This document shows, piece by piece, positions 1 through 7,659 of a stretch of DNA of 20,189 nucleotides; position 1 is the first letter of the stretch; the number at the start of each line of letters is the position of its first letter. The position numbers and the translations under genes were made by a program. A model generated the notes under the pieces. That model had not been told where the DNA came from, did no database searches, and saw nothing but the letters and a program-made list of their open reading frames with translations. Origin of the DNA: a virus; IMG/VR virus record IMGVR_UViG_3300025498_000023, positions 1 to 20,189 of that record; one strand, 5' to 3'.

Positions 1-180
1 ATCGTAGACTTACAGTTTCGTCTTAAACGTATACAAGATGAGTGTTCGCATCCAGTAATAGCTTTAACTAAAACACACCATTCAGATACTGGCAATTGGT
101 GTAGAAGTGATGATAGATATTGGACTACGTTTAACTGTGGGCTTTGTGAAAAAACATGGAACGAAGAGGGAAGTAAATGA
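1..180 (+). CDS. C-terminal end of a possible zinc-ribbon protein (partial)
   Basis: Reading frame 1 is open from the window edge to a TGA at 178-180, giving the last 59 residues of a protein whose start lies outside. The visible part holds a Cys-x-His pair (DECSHP) and, about 35 residues later, a Cys-x2-Cys pair (NCGLCEKTW). This spacing suggests one zinc-binding site. The stop overlaps the start of the next gene (ATGA at 177-180), so the two are probably translationally coupled. Many small phage regulatory or DNA-associated proteins carry such ribbons, but I do not recognise the family and assign no function. Confidence 0.6.
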   Translation: MVDLQFRLKRIQDECSHPVIALTKTHHSDTGNWCRSDDRYWTTFNCGLCEKTWNEEGSK

Positions 181-419
181 TACTAACTAACTTAATCGAT
201 GATATAGAAAACAGAGCAGCAAGACTTCATTCTTATATCGAAGCAATACTAGAATACAAAGAAGAAAAGAACATAGATGATTTTGAAGATATTACAGAAC
301 AACTTAATACATCTCTTATAGAAAAAGTAAAAATGGAATTCAAACTTAAACATTATTTTCCAGAAGAAACTTTCTCCAATCCAGACGGATTTTTTGAAGA
401 AGAACCTGAAGAAGAATAG
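177..419 (+). CDS. small acidic protein of unknown function
   Basis: An 80-residue protein. Its start codon overlaps the stop of the preceding gene by four bases and is preceded by a good ribosome binding site (GAGGG at about 166-170). The sequence is strongly acidic and predicted mostly helical, and it ends in a run of Glu and Pro (FFEEEPEEE). There is no signal peptide, membrane segment or known motif. It lies directly upstream of the gp32-like gene but is separated from it by a late promoter, so it probably belongs to the upstream transcription unit. Small acidic phage proteins sometimes bind host or replication proteins, but nothing here shows a partner. Confidence 0.7.
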   Translation: MILTNLIDDIENRAARLHSYIEAILEYKEEKNIDDFEDITEQLNTSLIEKVKMEFKLKHYFPEETFSNPDGFFEEEPEEE

Positions 420-430
420 ATTTTTAAAAG

Positions 431-438
431 TATAAATA
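431..438 (+). promoter_or_regulatory. T4-type late promoter before the gp32-like gene
   Basis: TATAAATA is an exact match to the T4 late promoter core, which is read by RNA polymerase carrying a gp55-type sigma factor. It lies in an 88-bp non-coding gap, 69 bases before the chosen start codon. Transcription would begin at about 445 and give a leader of roughly 60 nt containing the inverted repeats noted at 461-491. In DNA this AT-rich about three chance matches per strand are expected in the window, so the intergenic location is what supports this one. Confidence 0.6.
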
Positions 439-460
439 ATAGTATAGAAGTAATCGTTTA

Positions 461-491
461 GATTGCTCAATCACGCTGCATTGGCAGCATC
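461..491 (+). promoter_or_regulatory. structured leader of the gp32-like mRNA, possible autoregulatory operator
   Basis: Two overlapping inverted repeats lie just before the ribosome binding site. GCTGC (475-479) can pair with GCAGC (484-488) across a four-base loop. CAAT (468-471) can pair with that loop, ATTG (480-483). The two pairings interlock in pseudoknot order. An alternative nested hairpin pairs 461-471 with 480-491 through bulges. The A-rich stretch AAAAAGGAG follows. In T4, gp32 represses its own translation by binding a pseudoknot upstream of its start and spreading over an unstructured A/U-rich stretch. The resemblance is in layout only. The pseudoknot as drawn has no bases to cross stem 1, which is sterically difficult. 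Confidence 0.35.
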
Positions 492-507
492 AAAAAGGAG
501 TAACATT

Positions 508-1467
508 ATGGGACAAAAATTTGCGTTTGATTACACACCCTCCAAAGAACAGATGGTAAAAGACGAAGAAAACAAGAACAAGTTCACCAAAGACGAAAGA
601 TTCTGGAAACCCACCAAAGACAAAGATGGCAATGCTTCTGCTGTAATTCGTTTCCTTCCTGACATGGAAGGTATTCCACTCATCAAATTCAGTGATCACT
701 CTTTCGAGTATACCATTGGAACAAACAAAAAGAAGTACTGGAAGAATTGTATTAGCGATTTCGGATGGGACAGAGAATGTCCGATCTGTCTGAAAAATGC
801 AGAATACTGGAAATCAGATTTCGAAAAAGATATCAAGATTGCCAAGTTACGTAAACGTAAATATCATTTCATTTCAAACATTTTCGTAATCAAAAATCCT
901 CTTCACCCTGAAGATGAAGGTAAAGTTTTTCTTTACAACTACGGACAAAAGATTTATGAGAAGATCAAAGAAAAGATCACTCCTTCTGATGCTATCAAAG
1001 CTCTTGGAGAGTATGTAGAGTTTTATCCTTACGATCTTTACACTGGTGCAAACTTCACTTTGCTCATTTCAAAATCTGGTCCTAATCCCGAAGAAGTAGA
1101 TTATGCTGCATCTACTTTTGCATTGCAGTCAGCTTTCTTGAAAGGTGACGATAAAAAGATTGAAGCAGTAATGGCACAAACTTCATTGCTTTCTGAGTTT
1201 ACTGCTATCGACAAGTATCCTACAAACGATGCAGTTATTAAGTTGATCGGACCTGTACTTGGTATCCTGGCATCCGAAGAACCTGATGAACCCGATGAAC
1301 CTGATGCTGGTGGTTTCTTAGATGAGCCAGAATCTCCTGCTCCTGAAGAGGATGTTCCTCACTTTCCTTCTCCCGCAGCAGAAACTCCCGCAGAAGAAAG
1401 CGGTATCCAGTTAACCGCTGAACAACAAGAAGATAAGGATTTCTTCGACAAGCTTCTTAAAAAGTAA
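508..1467 (+). CDS. 32: gp32-like single-stranded DNA binding protein
   Basis: A 319-residue protein (T4 gp32 has 301) that coats single-stranded DNA at replication forks and during recombination. I chose the ATG at 508 over an in-frame ATG at 463 because it has a strong AAGGAG site at 495-500 and the protein then lines up with gp32. The zinc-binding set is His64, Cys81, Cys91 and Cys94, the last two in the motif ECPICLKNAEY, matching the His-Cys-Cys-Cys arrangement of gp32. A basic N-terminal segment (about 10-30) would mediate cooperativity. The C-terminus is a long acidic, proline-rich tail from about residue 255 with three tandem Asp-Glu-Pro units, ending in KLLKK. In T4 the acidic tail recruits polymerase, recombination and helicase-loading proteins. 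The gene is followed by a terminator. Confidence 0.93.
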   Translation: MGQKFAFDYTPSKEQMVKDEENKNKFTKDERFWKPTKDKDGNASAVIRFLPDMEGIPLIKFSDHSFEYTIGTNKKKYWKNCISDFGWDRECPICLKNAEYWKSDFEKDIKIAKLRKRKYHFISNIFVIKNPLHPEDEGKVFLYNYGQKIYEKIKEKITPSDAIKALGEYVEFYPYDLYTGANFTLLISKSGPNPEEVDYAASTFALQSAFLKGDDKKIEAVMAQTSLLSEFTAIDKYPTNDAVIKLIGPVLGILASEEPDEPDEPDAGGFLDEPESPAPEEDVPHFPSPAAETPAEESGIQLTAEQQEDKDFFDKLLKK

Positions 1468-1487
1468 ACAGAAAATATCATAATAGA

Positions 1488-1525
1488 AAAAAGGTCATTG
1501 AGAAATCGGTGGCCTTTTTCTTTTT
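1488..1525 (+). terminator. intrinsic terminator after the gp32-like gene, copy 1 of a repeated module
   Basis: AAAAAGGTCAT (1488-1498) pairs over 11 positions with 1509-1519, two of them G-T wobbles, followed by a T-rich tract to 1525. The terminal T of the tract is the first base of the late promoter TATAAATA. The same module recurs at 14577-14612. There the changes in the 3' arm keep every position paired by exchanging wobble and Watson-Crick pairs, which supports selection for the hairpin. Confidence 0.85.
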
Positions 1526-1532
1526 ATAAATA
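1525..1532 (+). promoter_or_regulatory. T4-type late promoter for the baseplate cluster
   Basis: Exact TATAAATA, 22 bases before the gp25-like start codon and fused to the tail of the preceding terminator. It is the only plausible promoter upstream of the structural run to 11918. The flanking stretch to 1543 is identical to that at the second fibre cluster (14613-14630). It would be used late by gp55-type sigma with sliding-clamp co-activation if the T4 scheme applies. Confidence 0.85.
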
Positions 1533-1554
1533 AAAGAAAACTTTAAGGTTTCTC

Positions 1555-1956
1555 ATGGCAACTACACAAACACCCGTAATTTACTATTGGGATGTCTCCA
1601 AAAAATCAATCAATCCTTTGAACAATAAGGATATTGCAGTATTGAACAATGCTCAAGCTATTCTTGAATCTATCAGCAATATTCTTCAAACAGGATTATA
1701 TACAGTTCTTTGGAGTCCAGACGAAGGAATAGACTTAGATAAATATCTGTTCGAACCAATAGATAATATTACTGCTATGCAAATTCAACAAGACATCATC
1801 TATGGATTGGATTTATATGAGCCTAGAGTTAAGAATGTAGTAGTTACAGTAATTCCAGATATAGATAATGAGACTTTCAACATCATTATAAATTGTACAG
1901 AGACTATAACAAACTCTGATCAAACATTCCAGGTCGATTTTAAAAAAATAAGATAA
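1555..1956 (+). CDS. 25: gp25-like baseplate wedge protein
   Basis: A 133-residue protein, the same size class as T4 gp25 (132). gp25/GpW-family proteins sit in the inner baseplate next to gp6 and nucleate sheath assembly. The sequence shows the family pattern: a short N-terminal strand region, helix with NNAQAILESISNIL, an acidic loop (WSPDEGIDLDKYLFEP), a second helix, and the hallmark Glu-Pro-Arg at residues 89-91 (LYEPRVKNVVV), followed by beta strands. The start is supported by TAAGG eight bases upstream. It is the first gene after the late promoter and is followed after nine bases by the gp6-like gene, whose ribosome binding site overlaps this gene's stop codon. The two products are direct partners in T4. 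Confidence 0.88.
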   Translation: MATTQTPVIYYWDVSKKSINPLNNKDIAVLNNAQAILESISNILQTGLYTVLWSPDEGIDLDKYLFEPIDNITAMQIQQDIIYGLDLYEPRVKNVVVTVIPDIDNETFNIIINCTETITNSDQTFQVDFKKIR

Positions 1957-1965
1957 GGATATCAT

Positions 1966-4900
1966 ATGCAATTTTCACTTACATCATTGAAATATCAAGA
2001 CATTAGACAACAAATCATAAAGCACTTGAACGCTAATAATCCATATGCTATCAGTAATGGTGGACAGTACGATTTTAGTTCTGCTAACCTAAGTATCTTC
2101 ATAGATTCTATGGCATATATTTGTATGACTTTTGGGTATGATGTTTCCTTTGTTACTAACAATTACTTCTTAGGCACAACTGAAATCAGAGAGAATGCAG
2201 TTTCAAAAGCTAGTGAAATAGGATATACTCCTAAACGACCATATGCTTCTAGATTCGCAGGAACATTTGTATATACTGGATCAGGATTTGTTTCGGGCAA
2301 TTCTTTATCAATATATGCTCGATCACCTTTTGTAGGAAGTTTGGGTAACATATATTACAATATGCAACCGATAGTTTTAAATTATAAGAGTGCTACTGAA
2401 CTAGAAGGGGAATATCTAATCTCTCAAGGAAGTTTTAACACATACTCTGTTACTCCAACCGGGGAAGATAATTTCTTTTTTGTTATAAACAATCCAAATA
2501 TTGACCAGGAAAACTTTACTCTATATGTAATTCCTACTAATGTATATGATAGTACTCAACCATTATCGTTATATACAAACTATATCTGGACAGGAATAGA
2601 TGCATTTACAAACTTAATGAATCCAAAATCTTATTATTTACAAGAAGATGTTGTTACAGGATATCCTTTGGTTATGTTCGGTAATGCTATTTCTGGAGCT
2701 AATGTTCCAACTGATACTGATATCATAATAGTTGAATATTTTGATACAAAAGGTAGTGCTGCTAACAATGAACTATTGAATTCATTACCACCATCTACAC
2801 AAACTAGTACAAATACTCCTGTTTATGTATATTACAATACATCTTCATTAGGAATAGGAAATACATTTAGTACTGATAAGTTTAGTGTCAGCTTTCAAAA
2901 TGCATATAACAAATCTTTCGGGGGAACTGATCTCGAATCACTATCATCTATTCAAGCTAATGCTCCACGCTTCTATTCTTCCGCAGGACGGGCAGTAACT
3001 CAAGATGACTACATCTACCTACTAAGTACGTTTGTTGGCATTGGAGCTATATATGTGATCGGTGGAGATGCATTATTTCCAGGAGATCAATCTCATTTGG
3101 GAAATATCTATATTTGTCTCGTACCTACTTTTACTCCAGCAGAATTTTTAACTAACAACAGTATATATGTAACTCCTATATTTCAGTCACAAATCAAGTT
3201 GGCAGTAGAAGATCATCCTATCATCTCTACAAAAAGATTTTTCTATAAACCAACATACATTCTTATAAACGCTATTCCTACTATAGAAATAGCACAGACA
3301 CTTACTACAGCAGATAAAAATAGTATCAGTAATCAGGTAACACAATTACTGACTACATATTTTGAAACTACATTTGATGCTTTAGGTGTTCCTTTTAGAT
3401 CATCTAAGCTGAATACTGCTATAGACAATTTGTTGTATGTAGAGTCTTCATCGATAGCTCTGGATTATAGTTTTGTTATTAACAACAACACAATAGCAGG
3501 AATGTCAACAGGTGTTGATAATTTCCTATATCTACCTATCAAAAATATAAAAGATAGCAATGGTAATGTAACAGGAACAACAAATTTTGTTCGTACTAAT
3601 AGTAAAAATATTGAAACTATCTACGATACTTTTAACTGGTCTATCTTAAAGGATTCGTTTGATTCATTGTCAGTATCGAATCAAGCAGTATTTAAGAGTA
3701 ATCTTTCGTTGTTAAATGCATACCAAAAAGATTTACCTGCAAACGAATGTACAATTTACAGCAAAGAAGGACTAATCAATATTGATAGTTTTGATAGATA
3801 TCTTTATAACGATGACATTATCACAATCGAGATAGCAAACTTTAACTATGTAGATAATCAGATAGTAACGTATAATGCTATACCGTTTACTGATCAATTT
3901 GGAAATATAGATTCATTAGAGATTTCTGTTTTAAACAACATCATAACTCTATATTTCTCATATCTTGTTAACAATATACAAACATTAAAAGATGTTGGTA
4001 CGTTGACATATAGTAATGGTAAATTTGTTGTTACTGTATCCAATACACAACAAGCAAATCTTCAACAATATTTCGGCATAGATGAGAACTTTTACTTTTA
4101 TAATTATGAAACTACACCGTTCAATGTTGTAGCAAATTCACTTTCAAATTTTTCTATCAATATTAAGACTGCTCAGAATGTATTTACAAATTTGAATTTG
4201 AAATCTAGCAAAGATATTTTTGATGTAATCATTACAAACGGAGTACATAAAGCAACAGCTTTAGAAAGTTTTACTTTTACGGCAGTTGGTAGTGATCCTA
4301 TTCCTACATTTTATAATATTAGTTCAGGCAGTATTGTAATAGGAGATATAGAAAATAGTCACTTAGCTTTGAATTATGATCCGTTTAAAGGATTTTTGAA
4401 TGATGAGTTTGATTACTCTGCAATCAATCTATCTACTTTAACTATAGGAGATTACTATATAGTATCTAGTAACTTCAATGTTACTACATTAGGCAATACT
4501 GTTTACTATTTCAAAGGAACTATATTATATTATAACGGAGCAGCATTAGCAATATCTACTGTTAAAGAAACTTTATCGTCTGCATCAGATATTACTTTAA
4601 ACACGGTTTACTCTCAAAACCAATTGTTTACTGATGCTAGTACATCACCATATTATAGAATTTATACTGGTGGAGATGTAACTAATTTGAGTAATTTTCC
4701 TTTACTGACAGATTTGATATATGCTAATAATGTTTATGGAGTTTCTGTAGATGGTTCGCAATTATTACCAACTCCTCTTACAGACGGAACAATGATAAAG
4801 ATAGTAATGAATTCTACTTTATATCCTACAGGAATAGAAATATACTATCCTCAAACAACAAATTCTAAAATAAACACATTGTACAATTGGGACTTGACAC

Positions 4901-6039
4901 CAAATAGTTCAACTATTGTTTATGATGGCGATCTTATTCTTTATAAAGATACAGGAATTCCTAGTACAAGTTATTGGGTTTTGATTACTAATCTCAATGG
5001 TGTAGCAGGAAGAGCAAGAGTTCTAGATAATATTGGTAATGCTTATAAATTTAAACAAATAGAATCGTTAGATGAAATGGCCCCATATCTATATCAAATT
5101 TATCAGATTGCTGGTAATGTTCCTATATTAATAGATACTAATCATCTATCTTTGTTTCCTACATTACCTCCGAATAACATTTTGAATGTTGGAGATTATC
5201 TTATTTGTACAGATGCAACAGCAAATCTTTGGGAAATCTTCAATGATGATTACTTTGATTTTTATATTGATGCTGTAAATGCTAATTCTACTTTCCCGGT
5301 TAGACTGTTAGTAGGAGATATGTTTACGGTAAAACTTCCTGGTACTCCGTCCAATACAAATTTTGGTGGGGAGACAGGTTCTGTTTACTATGCAGATGGA
5401 GACAAAATAATATATGAAGGAAACAATGAATGGGAAAAGTTTACCAGTACTAATTTGCCAGCAATCGCTAATCGTACTAATATTGCCAACATAGGAGATT
5501 TAGTAACAATAACTGATATTGGAAATTTCCAAAATGATACTTCTAAACTAAACGTTCCGTTATATGATTCTAATATGCAATTTAGTTATTTTGATACTCT
5601 AATCTTTACTAATACTGGTAGTACTGGAAATATGTGGATAAAAGTTAATCCTATAAATATTTACAATACTATCACAAATACATTTGATACTGATCCTAAT
5701 AGAGCAGAACTAAATGATTTAGGTTATAATTCTGATTTGAGATTATCTCAAACAGGTAATTATAACTATACTATATATCTAAATGACAAATATAACGGAG
5801 TAACTATAGGACAGTTAAATTACAATACAGGATTGTTAACATTGAAACTTATAATACCAGAAATTTTGAATGAACTTACAACCAATCCAAAAGGAGCATT
5901 GTCAAATATTTTTGACGTATCAAATTATAGTGATCAGCAAATGGATATTATTACTATGATTCCTAATGGTACAGATGATTTTGATACACTATTCGATCAA
6001 TACATCATAGGCAAAGTAGAACAGGTGGTTTTTAACTAA
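1966..6039 (+). CDS. 6: gp6-like baseplate wedge protein, about twice the usual length
   Basis: A 1357-residue protein; T4 gp6 has 660. gp6 dimers form the inner ring of the wedge and drive baseplate expansion. The N-terminus has the gp6 pattern (SIFIDSMAYICMTFGYDVSF, then the TTEIRENAVSKASEIGYTPKR stretch at about 67-87). The Baseplate_J-type core has APRFYSSAGRAVTQDDY at about 330-347, followed by an Ile-Gly-Gly motif. A family-like C-terminal motif (QLNYNTGLLTL, about 1282-1292) closes the protein. Between roughly 560 and 1230 lies material absent from T4 gp6. It includes several Gly-Asp modules (near 826, 986, 1074, 1117 and 1177) ending in aromatic residues such as NEWEKF, like modules found in phage fibres. 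The AAGGA site overlaps the previous stop. The gene ends in TAATG, overlapping the next start. Confidence 0.85.
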   Translation: MQFSLTSLKYQDIRQQIIKHLNANNPYAISNGGQYDFSSANLSIFIDSMAYICMTFGYDVSFVTNNYFLGTTEIRENAVSKASEIGYTPKRPYASRFAGTFVYTGSGFVSGNSLSIYARSPFVGSLGNIYYNMQPIVLNYKSATELEGEYLISQGSFNTYSVTPTGEDNFFFVINNPNIDQENFTLYVIPTNVYDSTQPLSLYTNYIWTGIDAFTNLMNPKSYYLQEDVVTGYPLVMFGNAISGANVPTDTDIIIVEYFDTKGSAANNELLNSLPPSTQTSTNTPVYVYYNTSSLGIGNTFSTDKFSVSFQNAYNKSFGGTDLESLSSIQANAPRFYSSAGRAVTQDDYIYLLSTFVGIGAIYVIGGDALFPGDQSHLGNIYICLVPTFTPAEFLTNNSIYVTPIFQSQIKLAVEDHPIISTKRFFYKPTYILINAIPTIEIAQTLTTADKNSISNQVTQLLTTYFETTFDALGVPFRSSKLNTAIDNLLYVESSSIALDYSFVINNNTIAGMSTGVDNFLYLPIKNIKDSNGNVTGTTNFVRTNSKNIETIYDTFNWSILKDSFDSLSVSNQAVFKSNLSLLNAYQKDLPANECTIYSKEGLINIDSFDRYLYNDDIITIEIANFNYVDNQIVTYNAIPFTDQFGNIDSLEISVLNNIITLYFSYLVNNIQTLKDVGTLTYSNGKFVVTVSNTQQANLQQYFGIDENFYFYNYETTPFNVVANSLSNFSINIKTAQNVFTNLNLKSSKDIFDVIITNGVHKATALESFTFTAVGSDPIPTFYNISSGSIVIGDIENSHLALNYDPFKGFLNDEFDYSAINLSTLTIGDYYIVSSNFNVTTLGNTVYYFKGTILYYNGAALAISTVKETLSSASDITLNTVYSQNQLFTDASTSPYYRIYTGGDVTNLSNFPLLTDLIYANNVYGVSVDGSQLLPTPLTDGTMIKIVMNSTLYPTGIEIYYPQTTNSKINTLYNWDLTPNSSTIVYDGDLILYKDTGIPSTSYWVLITNLNGVAGRARVLDNIGNAYKFKQIESLDEMAPYLYQIYQIAGNVPILIDTNHLSLFPTLPPNNILNVGDYLICTDATANLWEIFNDDYFDFYIDAVNANSTFPVRLLVGDMFTVKLPGTPSNTNFGGETGSVYYADGDKIIYEGNNEWEKFTSTNLPAIANRTNIANIGDLVTITDIGNFQNDTSKLNVPLYDSNMQFSYFDTLIFTNTGSTGNMWIKVNPINIYNTITNTFDTDPNRAELNDLGYNSDLRLSQTGNYNYTIYLNDKYNGVTIGQLNYNTGLLTLKLIIPEILNELTTNPKGALSNIFDVSNYSDQQMDIITMIPNGTDDFDTLFDQYIIGKVEQVVFN

Positions 6040-6815
6040 TGATAATAGAATGTATTTCTCAAGCTAAGAATACAATAAGTGCTATATTCTATAACAACGG
6101 AACTATAGTTACTCCCTCTAGTTATGTGTTATCAGACGCTTTTAACAAAGCTCAACCATCATTTCTAGACGAACCTTTAGAATTGGTTATGGCTGATCCA
6201 ACAGTAAACAAAATAGATATCATTATTCATTTTCCTAACAACATATTTTTTCAGGGATTGAACTATGATTTCATAGCATCTACTATTCCAAAAGTAGTCT
6301 TGAGTATGTCATATGATGGAATATCCTGGAAAGAGTTTCCATATTTTACGCTTCCTGCTGGATTGACTAGTACCGATCCTCCAACAATGCAAGTTATAAA
6401 TATGTTAAAGGATAAATTGATAAAGCAGATAGACGGTTTCAATATGATATATGATACTTTTATTCCTATTGTATTGTTATCATTAACTCCTCCACAACGT
6501 ATAATAGCAAACAGAATAATATCTTTACTGACTCAAAAGAATTATGGATACTTATGGACTGAGAATGGAGCTATAATAAACTTATTCAATGAATTCAACT
6601 TTATAAAATTAACACTAACAGATTTTGTTGTAAGTCCAGTACCATTATCATTGAATACCTTGACAGTATCAGCAGCAGTTGTTATAGATAATATTTCATA
6701 TATAGATTATTCTACATTCAATGATAATCTTTTTAAGTATAGATTTTTTGCAGATTATCCTTTTATACCATCTATCTGTAATACTATGTTGCAGATGATC
6801 AATACAGCATCATAA
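6039..6815 (+). CDS. structural protein of unknown function in the baseplate operon
   Basis: A 258-residue protein whose ATG shares one base with the gp6-like stop codon (TAATG), with AGGTGG about 12 bases upstream. This arrangement usually means coupled translation and a matched dose with the wedge protein. The N-terminal half is predicted beta-rich, and the middle (about 115-185) helical with repeated Ile and Leu. There is no transmembrane or signal segment. I do not recognise the family. Its place between the gp6-like and gp8-like genes is where T4 carries gene 7, so it could supply part of a divided gp7. That is inference from order only. Confidence 0.7.
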   Translation: MIIECISQAKNTISAIFYNNGTIVTPSSYVLSDAFNKAQPSFLDEPLELVMADPTVNKIDIIIHFPNNIFFQGLNYDFIASTIPKVVLSMSYDGISWKEFPYFTLPAGLTSTDPPTMQVINMLKDKLIKQIDGFNMIYDTFIPIVLLSLTPPQRIIANRIISLLTQKNYGYLWTENGAIINLFNEFNFIKLTLTDFVVSPVPLSLNTLTVSAAVVIDNISYIDYSTFNDNLFKYRFFADYPFIPSICNTMLQMINTAS

Positions 6816-6826
6816 CGAGATAATAT

Positions 6827-7651
6827 ATGCCAGTAGTAGAAGTAACACTTATATCAGGACATTCTCGTATTCAACACCCTATAACTACTCAAGTTATTAG
6901 AGGTACTTCTGCTATACTTAATGGTCCTGTTGATTTGTTCAATCCATTGTATAGATTGAATCAACTAGGTCAAGTTTTAAACTTTGCAAGTGTATTAGCA
7001 AATGCTTCTACTCAATATAATTATGGATTTACATCAGTTGCTGATGGAATAACTGTATCACAAGATATCAAAACAAAACTACTAGAGTTATATTTTACTC
7101 ATTACCTGAATAATTATACAGAATTTCAAAAATATATAGATATTCATTCAACCAATCCTGAAGTATTGAACAATACTAAATTGTATCTGTTGAAAAATTC
7201 TATAAGAATTTCTGCCGCTAAAGGTGTAAAACAAGGAATGCAAAAGATTTTAGAATTGTTTGCTTCTAATATTGGAAATTTTATTTTTGACATTCAATCT
7301 TCGCCGTATAATACAAATTTTGTATATAGAATAACTACTAATCTTCCTAAATATTATTGGACAAATATTCTCAGACCGATAGTTCATCCTTGCTCCTGGT
7401 ATGATGAATATGTATATGTTGACATAAATTCTTCTTTGCCTAATATCAATGTTATACCTATACAAAATAGAAATTTTTACTTTAGAATAAAACAGAAAAT
7501 TGAATTAAAAACTGACATATTATCATATACTTACTTCAATAATGATCCTTCAAGTATATTTTATACCGTTGTTGTTCCTCCACCATCATCAATAACAACA
7601 ACAAAAACACAAATAGGTATTGGAAATATTACTCTACCAGCAATAATATAA
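6827..7651 (+). CDS. baseplate-region protein with a C-terminal TQxG repeat, candidate gp7 part
   Basis: A 274-residue protein in the wedge operon. A helical middle (about 78-150) includes LLKNSIRISAAKGVKQGMQK. It is followed by a motif rich in aromatics, YYWTNILRPIVHPCSWYDEY (about 183-202). A His-Pro followed by aromatics is seen in wedge and tail-tip proteins of other myoviruses, but I cannot assign a family from it. The last 17 residues (KTQIGIGNITLPAII) match the repeat unit found many times in the next protein, suggesting that the two bind the same partner or each other. The ribosome binding site is weak (CGAGA). Position between gp6-like and gp8-like genes makes a gp7 role possible but unproven. 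Confidence 0.7.
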   Translation: MPVVEVTLISGHSRIQHPITTQVIRGTSAILNGPVDLFNPLYRLNQLGQVLNFASVLANASTQYNYGFTSVADGITVSQDIKTKLLELYFTHYLNNYTEFQKYIDIHSTNPEVLNNTKLYLLKNSIRISAAKGVKQGMQKILELFASNIGNFIFDIQSSPYNTNFVYRITTNLPKYYWTNILRPIVHPCSWYDEYVYVDINSSLPNINVIPIQNRNFYFRIKQKIELKTDILSYTYFNNDPSSIFYTVVVPPPSSITTTKTQIGIGNITLPAII

Positions 7652-7659
7652 GGAATATT

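Noticed and set aside
463-507. Upstream ATG at 463 as start of the gp32-like protein
   Set aside because: No ribosome binding site precedes it, the extra 15 residues do not fit gp32, and the stretch overlaps the structured leader.
5652-5659. TATAAATA inside the gp6-like gene
   Set aside because: It lies deep in coding sequence with no gene start nearby. About three chance matches per strand are expected at this base composition.
6395-6402. TATAAATA inside the 258-residue protein gene
   Set aside because: No gene start follows within a useful distance, and it fits the expected chance frequency.
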